Source of the DNA: Lachnospiraceae bacterium UBA1778
Lineage (GTDB): Bacteria; Bacillota; Clostridia; Lachnospirales; Lachnospiraceae
NCBI GenBank assembly: GCA_002315255.1
Contig: DCGM01000075.1
Span: 1,428-8,628, forward strand
Direction of reading: 5' to 3'
DNA length: 7,201 bases
Each line of letters begins with the position of its first letter. Position 1 is the stretch's first letter. The position numbers were made by a program, and so were the translations under genes. The notes beneath the pieces are model-generated. The model saw nothing but the letters and a program-made list of their open reading frames with translations. It did no database searches and was not told the DNA's origin. Of this stretch, positions 6,783-7,201 are shown in pieces.

Positions 6783-7201
6783 ATGAAGACGATACCACAC
6801 CTCGAGGGACAGGGTAAAAACACAAAGCTGATTGTGGACGGGAAATCATTCCGTTTACGGTCCGGCGAAATCCATAATTCGAGCGCCTCCAGTTTAGAGT
6901 ATATGGATAAGCGGGTCTGGCCGGCACTGCGGGATATGAACATGAACAGCGTGATCGCGCCTGTTTACTGGGAATGCGTTGAACCGGAAGAAGGAACATT
7001 TGATTTTGCGCTGGTTGACGGCTTGATTCAGCAGGCGGAGCGGGAGAAGATGAAGCTCGTTTTTCTTTGGTTCGGCTCCTGGAAGAACGGCGGCTCGACC
7101 TATGTTCCCGAATGGGTAAAACTCGATCAGAAGCGCTTTTTCTATTTAGACAATGCCGGAAAACGTGAGATGACGGGCGTTTATGCCGCTTGCGGCGGAA
7201 G
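6783..7201 (+). CDS. GH35-like beta-galactosidase with GH42-type barrel (partial, C-terminus off the right edge)
   Basis: The frame is open from ATG at 6783 to the window end, giving 139 complete codons. The N-terminus resembles the GH35-like enzymes of about 550 residues that carry a DUF5597-type C-terminus, which include beta-galactosidases acting on plant-polysaccharide side chains. Recognised landmarks are LIVDGK at 16-21, a GEIHNSSASSLEYM segment near 28-41, APVYWECVEPEEGTFDF near 59-75, and LVFLWFGSWKNG near 92-103. These match the first strands of the TIM barrel in this group. Both catalytic glutamates would lie beyond the edge, so activity cannot be judged. No signal peptide is present, so a cytoplasmic location is likely. 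The gene starts 18 bases after the GH43 stop with only a weak purine-rich AGAGAAG site, and is probably translated from the same transcript. Confidence 0.85.
   Translation, partial: MKTIPHLEGQGKNTKLIVDGKSFRLRSGEIHNSSASSLEYMDKRVWPALRDMNMNSVIAPVYWECVEPEEGTFDFALVDGLIQQAEREKMKLVFLWFGSWKNGGSTYVPEWVKLDQKRFFYLDNAGKREMTGVYAACGG

Noticed and set aside
6075..6999. Overlapping minus-strand open frames of 96 to 241 codons
   Set aside because: They lie opposite the GH43 gene and the GH35-like gene, whose plus-strand products show clear family motifs. Their translations resemble no family I know.
1..7201. Mobile elements, CRISPR arrays, tRNA or rRNA genes
   Set aside because: I saw no transposase, regularly spaced repeats, terminal inverted repeats or structural RNA signatures in the window.

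Overview
The window looks like a carbohydrate-utilisation locus from a low-to-mid GC Gram-positive anaerobe, most likely a Clostridia/Lachnospiraceae-type gut or rumen bacterium. The grounds are strong AGGAGG-type ribosome binding sites, a lipoprotein-type solute-binding protein with LplB/LplC-type permeases, an AraC-type membrane regulator, and close gene packing. The taxon is inferred from gene style only.

Layout. Positions 1-1112 (minus strand) hold the first 370 codons of a membrane-spanning sensor/regulator that runs off the left edge. It has an N-terminal membrane helix, a Cache-like outside domain, a second helix and then a cytoplasmic part that is cut off. Positions 1113-1484 form a divergent, AT-rich regulatory region. 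It contains an 8-bp direct repeat, a 17-bp palindrome whose 9-bp core recurs 61 bp upstream, and a small hairpin just before the ribosome binding site of the next gene. From 1485 to the right edge, five genes run on the plus strand: a solute-binding lipoprotein (1485-3152), a strong hairpin-plus-T-tract terminator (3176-3210), two ABC permeases (3233-4165 and 4178-5068), a cytoplasmic GH43 glycosidase (5088-6764), and the start of a GH35-like beta-galactosidase (6783 to the edge).

How they fit together. The proposed pathway is that the membrane regulator senses an outside cue and activates the divergent operon. The lipoprotein captures an oligosaccharide and the two permeases import it, powered by an ATPase encoded elsewhere. 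The intracellular GH43 and GH35-like enzymes then remove terminal residues, probably arabinose or xylose and galactose. This suggests a branched hemicellulose or arabinogalactan-type fragment as substrate. The terminator after the binding-protein gene would let that protein be made in excess over the permeases and enzymes.

The architecture is of a known kind. I see no clearly new biological system. The less ordinary points are the operator-like repeats in the divergent region, the internal terminator, and the GH43 plus GH35-like pairing.
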